Shown here: positions 9,577 to 18,771 of the stretch, in pieces
Numbering within the stretch: position 1 is the first letter of the stretch
How the letters are laid out: every line of letters begins with the position of its first letter
Source: Providencia rustigianii DSM 4541
GTDB taxonomy: Bacteria; Pseudomonadota; Gammaproteobacteria; Enterobacterales; Enterobacteriaceae
Length of the DNA: 64,000 bases
Reading direction: 5' to 3'
NCBI RefSeq assembly: GCF_000156395.1
Contig: NZ_GG703820.1
Span: 62,813-126,812, forward strand
Notes under the pieces: model-generated
Databases searched by the model: none
What the model saw: the letters and a program-made list of their open reading frames with translations, nothing else
What the model was told of the DNA's origin: nothing
Translations under genes and position numbers: made by a program

Positions 9577-9842
9577 GTAGAACCATTTTTTGCACTTTCT
9601 TACAACGTGATGCTGATGGGCAAGATTTTCAGCTTTATCCTGGTGAATTAGGAAAGCGTATCTTTAATGAAATTTCGAAGGAAGCATGGGCTCAATGGAT
9701 GACTAAACAAACCATGCTGATCAATGAGAAAAAATTAAATACCATGAATCCTGATGACCGTAAAATGCTAGAACAGGAAATGGTTAAGTTCTTATTTGAA
9801 GGTCATGATATTAAAATTGATGGATATACCCCTGAAAAATAA
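9573..9842 (+). CDS. yggX: Probable Fe(2+)-trafficking protein YggX
   Basis: 89 residues, compared with 91 in E. coli. YggX is a small cytosolic protein linked to protection of Fe-S clusters from oxidation and iron handling. The conserved N-terminal [18 protein letters not shown] with the redox-relevant Cys7, the [17 protein letters not shown] stretch and the closing [17 protein letters not shown] are all present. It overlaps the mutY stop (ATGA), consistent with a joint role, since MutY carries an oxidation-sensitive Fe-S cluster. Confidence 0.96.
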   Translation: MSRTIFCTFLQRDADGQDFQLYPGELGKRIFNEISKEAWAQWMTKQTMLINEKKLNTMNPDDRKMLEQEMVKFLFEGHDIKIDGYTPEK

Positions 9843-9869
9843 TTTTTAGGTCTATATTTATAGTTCGTC

Positions 9870-9906
9870 AAGTTGCATGGCTCGGTTTGCTACCGACATG
9901 CAACTT
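9870..9906. repeat. Stem-loop between yggX and mltC
   Basis: A 10-bp perfect inverted repeat AAGTTGCATG / CATGCAACTT encloses a second 5-bp stem TCGGT / ACCGA, with a 2-base bulge and a TTGCT loop. No U-tract follows, so it may be an intercistronic RNA structure, a weak terminator or a repeat element rather than a clear terminator. Confidence 0.6.
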
Positions 9907-9965
9907 GGGTGATTTAGAGTATATGGACGAGATAATCGCTAGTTTGCATTAATATTGTGGATCGT

Positions 9966-11039
9966 ATGAAAAAATTATTTGCCCTCACATTGTTGATACC
10001 ACTTATCGTTTCCTGTTCCAGTAAACAGAAATCTGACTTTAATCCTGACTATGTCAAAGATACCAATGGGTTCGATATTTTAATGGGTCAATTTGCCCAC
10101 AATATTGAAAATATTTGGGGGATAAAAGAAGTTCTGATTGCCGGTCCAAAGGACTATGTGAAATATACCGACCAATATCGTACCCGCAGTCATATTAATT
10201 TTGATGCAGGAACCATCACGGTCGAAACAATTGCGGCAGTCGAGCCTTCAGAGCATCTGAAAAAAGCGATTGTTACCACATTATTAATGGGCGATGACCC
10301 AAACTCTATCGACCTCTACTCCGATATTAACGATATTCCACACAGTAAAGAGCCATTCTTGTTTGGGCAAGTGATGGATAATACTGGCGAGCCTATTCGT
10401 TGGGAATGGCGTGCAACTAAATTTGCAGATTATCTGATCAGCAATAAAATGCAGCGCAGGCAATCTGGTATGAATGTGGTTTGGTCGGTCACTATGCAGT
10501 TAGTACCGAACCACTTAGATAAACGAGCCCATAAATATCTACCATATATTAAGAAATCATCCGCTAAGTATGGTGTTGATGAGTCGCTGATTTTGGCAAT
10601 TATGCAGATTGAATCCAGCTTCAACCCGTATGCAGTGAGTCGTTCGGACGCAATGGGTCTGATGCAGATAATGCAAAATACTGCGGGTAAAGATGTGTTC
10701 CGTTCTCAAGGAAAATCTGGCGTACCAAGCCGCAGCTACCTGTTTGACCCAGAGAAAAATATTGATACGGGTACAGCCTATTTAGCTATTTTACAAAATA
10801 GCTATCTCGGTGATATCCGCAATCCAACATCGCGCCGCTATGCGGTGATCACTGCTTATAATGGCGGTGCAGGCAGCGTTCTGCGCGTATTCCATAATGA
10901 TAAGAAACAAGCGGCTCAGAAAATAAATAATTTAGAGCCTGGTGAAGTGTATGAAACGTTATCCACTAAACACCCTGCGGCAGAGTCGCGTAACTATCTC
11001 ATTAAAGTGAATAAAGCTCAGAAAAACTATTTGCGCTAG
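9966..11039 (+). CDS. mltC: Membrane-bound lytic murein transglycosylase C
   Basis: 357 residues, outer-membrane lipoprotein that cleaves peptidoglycan glycan strands to 1,6-anhydro-MurNAc ends. The signal has a lipobox LIVSC, so acylation is at Cys16. An N-terminal MltC domain ([20 protein letters not shown]) precedes the SLT goose-type lysozyme domain with catalytic Glu in [20 protein letters not shown] and the AYNGGAGSV motif. A GTG at 9957 is in frame, but the ATG at 9966 gives the normal [10 protein letters not shown] signal start. Its products link to the MurNAc operon at 25-29 kb only as general cell-wall turnover. Confidence 0.95.
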   Translation: MKKLFALTLLIPLIVSCSSKQKSDFNPDYVKDTNGFDILMGQFAHNIENIWGIKEVLIAGPKDYVKYTDQYRTRSHINFDAGTITVETIAAVEPSEHLKKAIVTTLLMGDDPNSIDLYSDINDIPHSKEPFLFGQVMDNTGEPIRWEWRATKFADYLISNKMQRRQSGMNVVWSVTMQLVPNHLDKRAHKYLPYIKKSSAKYGVDESLILAIMQIESSFNPYAVSRSDAMGLMQIMQNTAGKDVFRSQGKSGVPSRSYLFDPEKNIDTGTAYLAILQNSYLGDIRNPTSRRYAVITAYNGGAGSVLRVFHNDKKQAAQKINNLEPGEVYETLSTKHPAAESRNYLIKVNKAQKNYLR

Positions 11040-11063
11040 TTTCGCTCACTAAAATGCCATTAA

Positions 11064-11099
11064 AAAATGCCAGCAAGTGTTTCTCTTTGCTGGCATTTT
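11064..11099 (+). terminator. Rho-independent terminator after mltC
   Basis: Stem AAAATGCCAGCAA / TTGCTGGCATTTT (13 bp) with a 10-base loop, 24 bp past the mltC stop, ending in a T-run. Confidence 0.9.
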
Positions 11100-11232
11100 G
11101 GTTATTTCATTACGTATTTTCATGTTGATTTGTTTAAAATTTAACTCAAATGCTGAAAAAAAGCGCACTCAATCAAAAGTTTTAGGATCTGCCTTGACTC
11201 ACCCTCTTAAATCAGGTTTAATACGCTCCGTT

Positions 11233-11308
11233 GCCCGGATAGCTCAGTCGGTAGAGCAGGGGATTGAAAATCCCCGTGTCCTTGGTTCGATTCCGAGTCC
11301 GGGCACCA
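11233..11308 (+). tRNA. tRNA-Phe (anticodon GAA)
   Basis: 76 bases from GCCCGGA to TCCGGGC plus ACCA. The acceptor stem pairs 7 of 7. The D-arm contains AGCTCAGTCGGTAGAGC, the anticodon arm GGGGA-TTGAAAA-TCCCC reads GAA, and the T-arm contains GGTTCGATTCC. The CCA end is encoded. A terminator follows at 11319-11338. In E. coli the corresponding pheV tRNA is a known island insertion site, and here AT-rich accessory DNA starts just downstream. Confidence 0.98.
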
Positions 11309-11318
11309 CTATTTAAAG

Positions 11319-11338
11319 AACCCGCTTAATTGCGGGTT
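11319..11338 (+). terminator. Terminator of the tRNA-Phe gene
   Basis: AACCCGC / GCGGGTT stem with a six-base TTAATT loop, followed by a TTTTGCTTTTT tail directly downstream of the tRNA. Confidence 0.9.
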
Positions 11339-11515
11339 TTTGCTTTTTAAATCTACCAAAACCCATACTATCCCAAAGTGTTAATTCTACTGGGGGTCAA
11401 CTCACTTCACTCCCAACCATATATTTCTTCCCCAAAATACTTCAAGCCACATATTAATATATACCTATGTGACCTAAATTATGATGTATATAGCCGTTAT
11501 CTACAGTTGATGAAA

Positions 11516-12175
11516 TTAGCTAAAAAAACCTGACCGAGTTAGCTCGCCTATACCTGTAATAATAAATTGTACACCCATACAAACTAATAAAAATCCCATT
11601 AATCTTGATATTGCATCAATACCCGATTTGCCAAAAAATTTCATGATAATAGTCGAGCTTTTTAAACATGCCCAAAGAATAATCGAAAATATAAGAAATA
11701 CTAAAGGAGGTGCAATCAATATCACCCAATGCGGATAGGCATGCTCATTAGTAATGACTGAAGAAGCCATACTAATAATCATCGCAATAGTACCGGGCCC
11801 TGCAGTACTCGGCATTGCTAATGGTACAAATGCAACGCTAGAATTGCTATCGTTAACTTTTTTATCATCATCACTTATATTGCTAGTAACAATAGGAAAC
11901 AACATTCTAAAGCCTATGTAAGCAACAATAAAACCACCAGCAATACGTAATCCCGGAATTGATACACCAAAAGTATTCATGATGGCTTGGCCTGAATACC
12001 ATGAAATTATCATAATGAAAAAGACATAGATAGGTGTCATTTTTATGACTTTTTGGCGACCTTCTATTGTCATTTCACCCGATAAACCAAGAAACAATGC
12101 AACCGTTGTCAATGGGTTAGATAAAGGTAATAAAACAGCAAGCCCAATACCCAGCGCTGTTAATAAATCAAACAT
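11516..12175 (-). CDS. marC: MarC family inner membrane protein
   Basis: 219 residues with about six hydrophobic spans. It is close to E. coli Mar[21 protein letters not shown] at the N-terminus, [40 protein letters not shown] in the centre and [20 protein letters not shown] at the end. MarC/UPF0056 proteins are integral membrane proteins of unknown function; an antibiotic-resistance role was withdrawn for E. coli MarC. The GTG at 12181 is in frame, but ATG 12175 has GAGG at a suitable distance. It lies 26 bp beyond the FUSC gene and may be the last gene of that efflux operon. Confidence 0.88.
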   Translation of the reverse strand: MFDLLTALGIGLAVLLPLSNPLTTVALFLGLSGEMTIEGRQKVIKMTPIYVFFIMIISWYSGQAIMNTFGVSIPGLRIAGGFIVAYIGFRMLFPIVTSNISDDDKKVNDSNSSVAFVPLAMPSTAGPGTIAMIISMASSVITNEHAYPHWVILIAPPLVFLIFSIILWACLKSSTIIMKFFGKSGIDAISRLMGFLLVCMGVQFIITGIGELTRSGFFS

Positions 12176-12201
12176 GACCACCTCATTTTAGTTTAAAGTT
12201 A

Positions 12202-13833
12202 TTATAAAAAATTAAGAATATTTTTAGTATAACGAATAATTGCATCATCATTTTTACTATTCTGGCTTTCTAATATGAATAAGATTTTTGTTTTATCATC
12301 GTCATTTAAAATCCCAAAAATAACAGCCATTAAAAGATCCTTTGATTCTTGTAAATTCGCCATTTCATAGACACATAATAATGATAAAAAAACATACATC
12401 TTAATTATATTTTCTTTTTTAGAGAATGAGTTAATATTAATAATAATTGTATTTTTTAATTTTGAAATTTCATCTTTATTTCCCTTAAATTCACTTATTT
12501 TTCTCAATATAAATTGAGTTTTTCTTTTTTCCACTTGCTCATCAGTACTTAAAGGAATGATATACAACATAAGAGTTACTATAACAATTGAAAATACAAG
12601 AGCAATAGAAGTATTTGAAAAGCTTACAAAATCAAAACTCATTGGGTTAGTGAAATTAATTATAAATATAATTGATATGCACATAACATGTGAAATCAAA
12701 AAAGATAACTTACCACCTGTTTTAAGAATACCTAATAAAAGAAAAATAGGTAACATAACCAATGCAGCTTGAGAAAAACTTGATACTTGAATTAAAAAAT
12801 AGAATTTCAAAATATAACCAATTAAAACAACAAGTAATGCAACTATAAAAATGACAAATGCAAGTTTATTTGCTTTTGGTATAGTCACACCAAAAGTAAA
12901 TGAAATACTAACAAGTACAGCTAGGATATATCCATAATCCCATGCAGTATTAAACCAGAAGATAACACTGATCACGAGACCAAGAACTAACCTCATTATG
13001 TTTGATATAATATCTTTCCAATCAAAAAACTCATAGTGGCTATAATCCAGCTTAATATTACTCTTACTTTTAATATTTAAAAATTCGCTATAGCCTTTAT
13101 ATTTCAAAATATCTTTATTTTCTAATCCAATAATAATAAAAGTTATAAATAATGGTAATTTAAATAGTTGGCTACTTGACTTCTTAAATGAAATAAAATT
13201 ACTCTCATATTGACTTAACTCATCATAAGATATACTCGATGTAATAACCTCCTTTACTTCTTTAATGGTATTACCCCTATGACCTTTAAATAATTCAGAA
13301 AGTACTTTTTTCTTCTCACTCTGAATTTTTTTCTTAATTATCTGAGTTTGAAAAACATGTCGTTTAGACGGTAAAATATACATAACGAAGGTATAAGCGA
13401 TAATACCTATTGTCACTTCAATTAGCCGCTCTTGGGACAATTCAAAAATTGTCATCGGTAAAGGATAAACCGATGTACCAAATGCTATAATTGCTGAAGT
13501 ATACCCTGATAACGAAAACATGTATGGCATCATATAGCGTGAAGTTAACGTTAAAAATAAGCATGCTGATAACCAAACTATAATTAATGATGTAAATAAC
13601 CATTGATCATTGAGGCTAATGTTAGCAATCAAGGTTACGGCTATGACACCGATAAAACTACCGACTAATCTTGCTCCCATTTTAGCAAGACTTAATGACC
13701 GGTCAGGGTATCCAATGATTGCAACAGTCATCATTGCCCAGTATGGCTTATCAAAACCGAGGTATGAAGATACATACCAAGCCAATAAAATTGCCAATGT
13801 GAATTTTATTGCAAACATCCAATTTGAATTCAT
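12202..13833 (-). CDS. FUSC/ArAE family exporter, AaeB-like
   Basis: 543 residues. The N-terminal half has about five to six membrane spans (MFAIKFTLAILLAWYV, ending near 155), then a cytosolic stretch rich in Lys/Ser, then a second membrane cluster from about residue 270 and a cytosolic C-terminus. The first block FDKPYWAMMTVAIIGYPDRSLSLAKMGAR with GSFIGVIAV is the fusaric-acid resistance/aromatic acid exporter signature (YWAM...R...G). E. coli AaeB is about 655 residues, so this is a shorter relative. It is preceded by an HlyD-type adaptor and a DUF1656-like protein, the standard AaeX-AaeA-AaeB layout. Codon use is strongly AT-biased compared with the 1-11 kb genes. The substrate is unknown. 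Confidence 0.8.
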   Translation of the reverse strand: MNSNWMFAIKFTLAILLAWYVSSYLGFDKPYWAMMTVAIIGYPDRSLSLAKMGARLVGSFIGVIAVTLIANISLNDQWLFTSLIIVWLSACLFLTLTSRYMMPYMFSLSGYTSAIIAFGTSVYPLPMTIFELSQERLIEVTIGIIAYTFVMYILPSKRHVFQTQIIKKKIQSEKKKVLSELFKGHRGNTIKEVKEVITSSISYDELSQYESNFISFKKSSSQLFKLPLFITFIIIGLENKDILKYKGYSEFLNIKSKSNIKLDYSHYEFFDWKDIISNIMRLVLGLVISVIFWFNTAWDYGYILAVLVSISFTFGVTIPKANKLAFVIFIVALLVVLIGYILKFYFLIQVSSFSQAALVMLPIFLLLGILKTGGKLSFLISHVMCISIIFIINFTNPMSFDFVSFSNTSIALVFSIVIVTLMLYIIPLSTDEQVEKRKTQFILRKISEFKGNKDEISKLKNTIIININSFSKKENIIKMYVFLSLLCVYEMANLQESKDLLMAVIFGILNDDDKTKILFILESQNSKNDDAIIRYTKNILNFL

Positions 13834-13836
13834 ATA

Positions 13837-14685
13837 TTAATCTTCAATAAATACGGTACAGGTTGTTCCGGGAATAAGGTGTACCCCATCAATATTATTT
13901 AAGGAAATTTTAATTGGAACTCGTTGTGCTAACCGAACCCAAGGATAATTAGGCTCTACATTTTCAAGAAGCTGATTACCCGTTCTAGAGTTGTTATCAT
14001 CAATTGCTCGGCCTATACTTTGTACTTTTCCTTTAAGTTCTTCATTATTACTGTAAAGCGTTACCGTTACATTATTATCTACAGCTACGTTACGCATTTT
14101 TGTTTCTTCTAAATAAGCGATAACATAGTAGGAATCTTCATCAATAATAGCGAATAATGGCGCACCTGCACTAATATAATTACCTTTTCTTAAATTTAAG
14201 TTTGTTATAAAACCATTTACTGGTGATCTAATTTCCGTTCTTGATAAATCCAATTTTGCTTTTTCAATTTTAACTTTCGATAGCTCAATTTTTTTCGTTA
14301 AACTATCCAGCCTTGATTTTGCATCTTCCAGCTCCTCTTTTGATATAGCAACTTGACTAAGTTTACTACGTCTCGCAAGTTGGCTCTTAGCAAAATTATA
14401 TTGAACAATAAGCTCATTAAGTTCAATTTCAGACTCGCGTAATTTAATATCGTAATCAGTTGGATCAACAACTAATAGTAGCTCATTTTTCTTCACCTCT
14501 TGATTGTCAACAATTAAGAGTTTTTCAATTTTACCTGAAACTTCAGCTGTTATTTCACTCACTTCAGCTCTAATTCTGCCATCACGGGTCCATGGGCTCA
14601 TAGCATAATGATTCCATAACACATAAATAGATGAGATAATAATAAATATGGATATTACAACTAATAAGTACTTTTTAATATTCAT
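13837..14685 (-). CDS. HlyD/AaeA-type periplasmic adaptor (membrane fusion protein)
   Basis: 282 residues. One N-terminal anchor (YLLVVISIFIIISSIYVLW), the motif SPWTRDGRIRAEVSEI typical of the AaeA/EmrA/VibH branch, a biotinyl-lipoyl half (VSGKIEKLLIVDNQEVKKNELLLVV written in part here), a coiled-coil hairpin around residues 75-140, the return lipoyl half RSPVNGFITNLNLRKGNYI, and a beta-barrel domain. It should link the FUSC inner-membrane protein to an outer-membrane channel encoded elsewhere. It lies 3 bp upstream of the FUSC gene, so the two are translationally coupled. Confidence 0.88.
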   Translation of the reverse strand: MNIKKYLLVVISIFIIISSIYVLWNHYAMSPWTRDGRIRAEVSEITAEVSGKIEKLLIVDNQEVKKNELLLVVDPTDYDIKLRESEIELNELIVQYNFAKSQLARRSKLSQVAISKEELEDAKSRLDSLTKKIELSKVKIEKAKLDLSRTEIRSPVNGFITNLNLRKGNYISAGAPLFAIIDEDSYYVIAYLEETKMRNVAVDNNVTVTLYSNNEELKGKVQSIGRAIDDNNSRTGNQLLENVEPNYPWVRLAQRVPIKISLNNIDGVHLIPGTTCTVFIED

Positions 14686-14696
14686 TCTATAACCAA

Positions 14697-14909
14697 TTAT
14701 AAATTAGCAATCACATGTATTATTAATATGCAAAAAAACAACATTGAAATATCGAAAAGGCTGCCAGCATATTCATTCCTCATAACCAAACCAATATAGA
14801 TAGCCCTTATAGACAACCACAAAAAAAACCCAAAAACAAGATAAGGGCTATACCGGGTATAAAAACACTCCCCCCTAAAATTAGATCTTTCATATAGCCA
14901 TCCCATCAT
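14697..14909 (-). CDS. Small membrane protein, AaeX/DUF1656-like
   Basis: 70 residues with two hydrophobic spans (YLVFGFFLWLSIRAIYIGLV and SMLFFCILIIHVI). Size, topology and position, 11 bp before an AaeA-like adaptor, fit the DUF1656/AaeX family that accompanies AaeAB pumps; the SPYLVFGFFLWL and SLFDISMLF segments loosely match that family's SPLLVY and ALFDLAL motifs. Sequence similarity alone is weak, so the call rests mainly on context. The start could be either of two adjacent ATGs (14909 or 14906); no good ribosome-binding site is visible. Confidence 0.6.
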   Translation of the reverse strand: MMGWLYERSNFRGECFYTRYSPYLVFGFFLWLSIRAIYIGLVMRNEYAGSLFDISMLFFCILIIHVIANL

Positions 14910-15489
14910 AAATTAAATATTTAGTTAGACTTTATATCATTGATTACTCAATACAATAGTACATTCATATAATGTATAATAATTTTAAATAGTAACAACA
15001 TCAAAGAATTGATTAGAGAATGTGAATATTTAGATATTCTAGTAAATTAATCTAAAATAGACATAAAAATATATAATTTTCAGTTTATTATATTGTCACA
15101 AAGTGACAATCAATCGATAAACAACCGAACTTACATTGATATATTACTCCATTTCAGAGTAAATAATGGTAATGTAATAAATATCCACTTAAAACAATTC
15201 GTATCCATTTTAAATTCTAATAAAAAAAACAATAAAATATATTCAAACTGGCCTCATTCAATGTAAGTACTATCTTCATCAAACTGTGTCCCTCCCATAC
15301 ATACTTTCATATTCTTACTCTACTATTAATAACAAATTAATTATATCAAATTATAATAAAAAATATAATTTAATTACTATTTATTATTAACAAATGCCAA
15401 CCGGAGCCTGTTTTTCGATTACACATAATTCATGCGAAGTTAGCTTTATGAGTAAATTTAGTGCCCCGTAATTTCAATCAAAAGGCTTA
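14910..15489. other. AT-rich intergenic stretch without a recognisable gene
   Basis: About 580 bp of very AT-rich sequence upstream of the efflux operon. It must contain the promoter of the DUF1656-like gene. I see no open frame of interest, no tRNA and no clear operator. Confidence 0.5.
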
Positions 15490-15914
15490 TTGGATCCCCA
15501 CGCTGATTTTTTATTTGAGGATATGATTAGGTAATAAGGTGAGGTAGTTCCATGCATCATAAATGAGTCATTGAAATCATCAAAATTAATGGGGTACGTT
15601 CACTTTTTCACATGGATCATGGAAGCTATTGAGAGCGATGGCAACATTTTATGTATTGATTGAACAGCAAACATAGTGGGACAGTTAGGTGTATCCTCCC
15701 CCATAGCAAAACGATTTTTATATACGGGAGGAAGCATGCATAAGCATACCAAGCTTCATCAAAGTGAATTCTAGGGGCACTTTCGCCAAGATATTTAACA
15801 ACATCGTTCACATTATAATAAAAGCCGTCATACTTACCGTTAGCCACGACGACATAAGTCGCTTCTGATGTTGCAGCACCTTTACTTAATGGACTTTGAG
15901 CAATGAGTTTATAA
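15490..15914 (-). pseudogene. Chimeric remnant: decarboxylase fragment joined to porin fragment
   Basis: Bases 15523-15914 are nearly identical to 21462-21853 inside the intact AdiA-like decarboxylase gene (for example CACATGGATCATGGAAGC and TTTAACAACATCGTTCACAT are shared), but with several 1-2 base deletions that break the frame. Bases 15490-15524 instead match the porin gene near 17863-17896: read on the minus strand they encode ISSNKKSAW, and the intact porin has ISSNKKAAW. In the intact operon these two genes are separated by the antiporter gene. So a second operon copy was present, and a deletion joined the decarboxylase interior to the porin interior near GGATAT. No functional product is expected. 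Confidence 0.88.
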
Positions 15915-16393
15915 ATGCGATGAAATTCACACTTTTAGAATTATTTAAAAAAAAGACAAACAAAATAGCTTATTTTAGATTACTATATTTTAAATTTTTT
16001 AATTATTAATGTAATCAATTATGCAATAATAGGTTAATTTTAAAATCCTTTTTTATAACCGATATAATTAATTAAAAATTAAAATCTACTAACATTGTAA
16101 TCCTTTTGGAGTAATTTATATTTGTTGTGATTTTTATTTTTAACTATACACTTTCTTGACTTCAAAAAATAGACTTGCCATTCTTGATGATATAGCATCA
16201 AGAATTGATAATGTAATCATTCCAATAAAGATGTTTTTTGGGAAGCACACAGAATAAACCCTCTATGTTTTTATTGTTGCAGTCCTTATAACTTTATCTT
16301 TCATATTTTTTAATATTTAGACAATTTAAATATATAGTCACTTTAGATTTAATTCTTAATACTTTCACCTTTCTAATTAATAAAATATAAATC
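15915..16393. other. AT-rich intergenic region before the nucleoside hydrolase remnant
   Basis: About 480 bp between the decarboxylase remnant and the nucleoside hydrolase ribosome-binding site. No open frame or decayed gene is recognised. It presumably held the promoter of the nucleoside hydrolase gene. Confidence 0.45.
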
Positions 16394-16404
16394 AAGGAGT
16401 AAAA

Positions 16405-17327
16405 ATGCATAAATAATAATAGATTGTGATCCTGGAGTTGATGATGCAGTGGCCATTTTTCTCGCGATAGCGTCACCAGAAATAGAAATCATCGGGATAA
16501 CGACAGTCGCTGGGAATGTAGAGTTAGAAAAGGTTCACAGTAATGCAAAAAAATTACTTACATTAGCGAATAGGCTAGATATTCCTCTAGCAAAAGGCTG
16601 CGATCGTCCATTAATGACCAAAACTGGAAATAAAACTAATGTTCATGGTACAGATGGGCTAGCTGGGGTGCTCCTACCTACGCCAGAATACCAAAATGAT
16701 TCAGGTCATGCGGTAGACTTTATTATTGATTCAGTAATGTCAAATCCAGGTGAAGTAACATTATGCGCAATGGCTTCTCTCACTAATATCGCAATAGCTA
16801 TCATTAAAGAACCAAAATTAGTTGATAATGTAAAAGATATTGTAGTTATGGGAGGAGCCGCATTTACACAGGGAAATATAACACCAGCAGCTGAATTTAA
16901 TTTTTATGTAGATCCCCATGCTGCTCATATTGTTTTTGATAGCGCACGACATATTACTATGCTTGGTTTGGATGTAACAAGTAAAGCTGATATAAGAGCA
17001 GGTTTGTGCACGTCTTTGGAAAAAGGTGATGTTATTGCCCTGAAAGTGGCAGAGATGTGCCGAAGATATGCCGAATGTGATCCTTTTCTGCATGACCCCT
17101 GCGTTATCGCATACCTCATTCAACCTGAAATTTTTTCAGGTGTTGACGGTTCAATTACTATTGAATATGAATCCAATAGACTATTTGGTCATAGTCTTGC
17201 CACCATATCTACTGCTACTAATCACTGTTCGGAAACTATGAATAATGAATCTAAATGTAAAATTATTACTGATGTCGATGCATCAAAATTAATGTCTTTA
17301 ATTGTAGAACGTATTTTAACTCTTTGA
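16405..17327 (+). pseudogene. Ribonucleoside hydrolase (RihA/IunH family), frameshifted at codon 4
   Basis: A strong AAGGAG (16394-16399) precedes ATG at 16405, but the frame reads ATG CAT AAA TAA and stops. Restoring one A in the A-run at 16411-16413 gives M-H-K-I-I-I-D-C-D-P-G-V-D-D-A-V, the calcium-binding N-terminal motif of nucleoside hydrolases. The rest of the gene is intact to the TGA at 17325-17327: ITTVAGNV, GTDGLAGVLLP, MGGAAFTQGNITPAAEFN and HDPCVIAYLI are all present (about 307 codons). The only usable in-frame start after the shift is GTG at 16449, which would lose all Asp ligands of DCDPGVDD. So it is a recent pseudogene, a phase-variable A-run, or a sequencing error. Confidence 0.82.
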
Positions 17328-17583
17328 TATACAGCTGATATCTATAGAAATAAATACTCAGAATCGCTGATATCCAGAATCTATTTTATTAAAAACCTCT
17401 AAAATATAGCCATATTTTTTAATTTAAAAATTAGTGAATATCACTATTTTTATCCAAAAAACCAGCATTCTAAGAATTAGAATAGGTAAATCCATTAGAA
17501 TTTTTTTGATTTGCCTAAACCTTATTAATACGTTGCCATATTGTTCCCCTATAAAGCATAAGCCGGGTACAATTTAGAACAAT

Positions 17584-17613
17584 AACATGCTCATATTTAA
17601 ATATGAGCATGTT
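17584..17613 (-). terminator. 30-bp perfect palindrome after the porin gene, probable terminator
   Basis: The sequence reads AACATGCTCATATTT followed immediately by its exact reverse complement. It begins 3 bp past the stop of the minus-strand porin gene. The tail is only moderately T-rich, so termination is inferred from structure and position. Confidence 0.65.
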
Positions 17614-17616
17614 TTA

Positions 17617-18642
17617 CTAGAAGGCATAACGAATACCCACGCCTCCCTGCGGCTGTAGCTCCCAATCTTTTTCAGTTGAACCCCAGACTTGATTAGAATA
17701 TTTGGCTTGAACAAATGCAGATAAATTTAGAGCCTTATTATATTGATAATTTAAACTAAGCTGGGGTAGTGCAAACAAGGTATAAGTACTTTTATAATTA
17801 CCGTCCATAATTGTTGGCGATAACCATTCAGACATTTGATTTCCTGCAATAAATGGATCCCAAGCTGCTTTTTTATTCGAGGATATATACGGATCTAATC
17901 CACCAACAAAATTAAATGACAATGAAGTATTATCATTAAATTGATATAAGGTATTCGAATAATTTAACCATGCTAAAAACATATAATAATTTGCATTACT
18001 GTAGGACTGTGTTCCATCAGTTATGAGCATATTTCCGTCATACCATTCTCTAAAAGCATAAGCATTTAGTGTAATCGAAAAATTTGCAGGGAGCTGCCAA
18101 TTAGTAAGTAAACTTAAAATCCCTGTATTAACATGTCCTGACGGTCCTTGGGTATTCCATCCATAAATATACATAGGTGAAAATGCAAATTGAGTCGCTT
18201 GAATATAATCATTTTTAGGAATGTATTCAGAAAAATCGAATGCTGTTTGCATCAATGCGTAGGTTTGGTTGGTACCATCAAAATCATCCTCATTCTCAAC
18301 CATTAGCGAAGAGTTCCATTTCACTTTTGATCCATCAATCACACCATAGTTATAATTTAATGTACCTTTTGGACCACTAAACCGGTTATCTTGTTGCTTT
18401 TCTGAACCGTCATAATGGTACATATTCCATGTTCTATCCCATTGTAAAGCCATACTCCACTTAGGATAAAAATTGTAATTGAACAGTAATGATGGGTGTG
18501 ATGTTGCTGTTTTATAGCTACCCGCATTGCCATAAAATGTTTGTGTTACCCCAATAGAGCCACTAGGTATAAACTCTTCCGCTTGGCTCACAAAAGTCAT
18601 CAGAACTAGTGCAGCGCCTGTAGATTTAATTAATATTTTCAT
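17617..18642 (-). CDS. Outer-membrane beta-barrel porin (FomA-like), decarboxylase operon
   Basis: 341 residues. A signal peptide MKILIKSTGAALVLMTFVSQA is followed by EEF. The mature protein is rich in alternating aromatic/polar strands (SLLFNYNFYPKWSMALQWDR, FSITLNAYAFREW, LSLNYQYNKALNLSAFVQAK) and ends in the outer-membrane assembly signal GVGIRYAF with C-terminal Phe. This is a porin-type beta barrel; family assignment beyond that is uncertain (FomA-like or KdgM-like are possibilities). The ATG at 18642 with AAGG 8 bases upstream is preferred over an earlier in-frame start at 18669. Position downstream of an amino-acid decarboxylase and antiporter suggests outer-membrane passage of the amino acid or polyamine. 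Confidence 0.7.
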   Translation of the reverse strand: MKILIKSTGAALVLMTFVSQAEEFIPSGSIGVTQTFYGNAGSYKTATSHPSLLFNYNFYPKWSMALQWDRTWNMYHYDGSEKQQDNRFSGPKGTLNYNYGVIDGSKVKWNSSLMVENEDDFDGTNQTYALMQTAFDFSEYIPKNDYIQATQFAFSPMYIYGWNTQGPSGHVNTGILSLLTNWQLPANFSITLNAYAFREWYDGNMLITDGTQSYSNANYYMFLAWLNYSNTLYQFNDNTSLSFNFVGGLDPYISSNKKAAWDPFIAGNQMSEWLSPTIMDGNYKSTYTLFALPQLSLNYQYNKALNLSAFVQAKYSNQVWGSTEKDWELQPQGGVGIRYAF

Positions 18643-18771
18643 TCTGTTTACCTTAACTTTCAAATACAAAACCCTTCAGATAATTACTGAATAAATTTAA
18701 AAATCATGAATAATTTATTTATTACAAGGTTACTCTTATAAAAAGAGTAACCTTTGAAATAAGACTGAGAT

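Noticed and set aside
11292..11308. Attachment-site duplication of the tRNA-Phe 3' end
   Set aside because: I did not find a second copy of this sequence at the right edge of the AT-rich block by eye; a computed search could overturn this.
11077..11316. A 79-codon frame spanning the tRNA-Phe
   Set aside because: It runs through the mltC terminator and the whole tRNA gene and cannot be a real protein.
15626..15847. A 73-codon minus-strand frame that looks like a small protein
   Set aside because: It is a piece of the decarboxylase remnant read partly in a shifted frame, not an independent gene.
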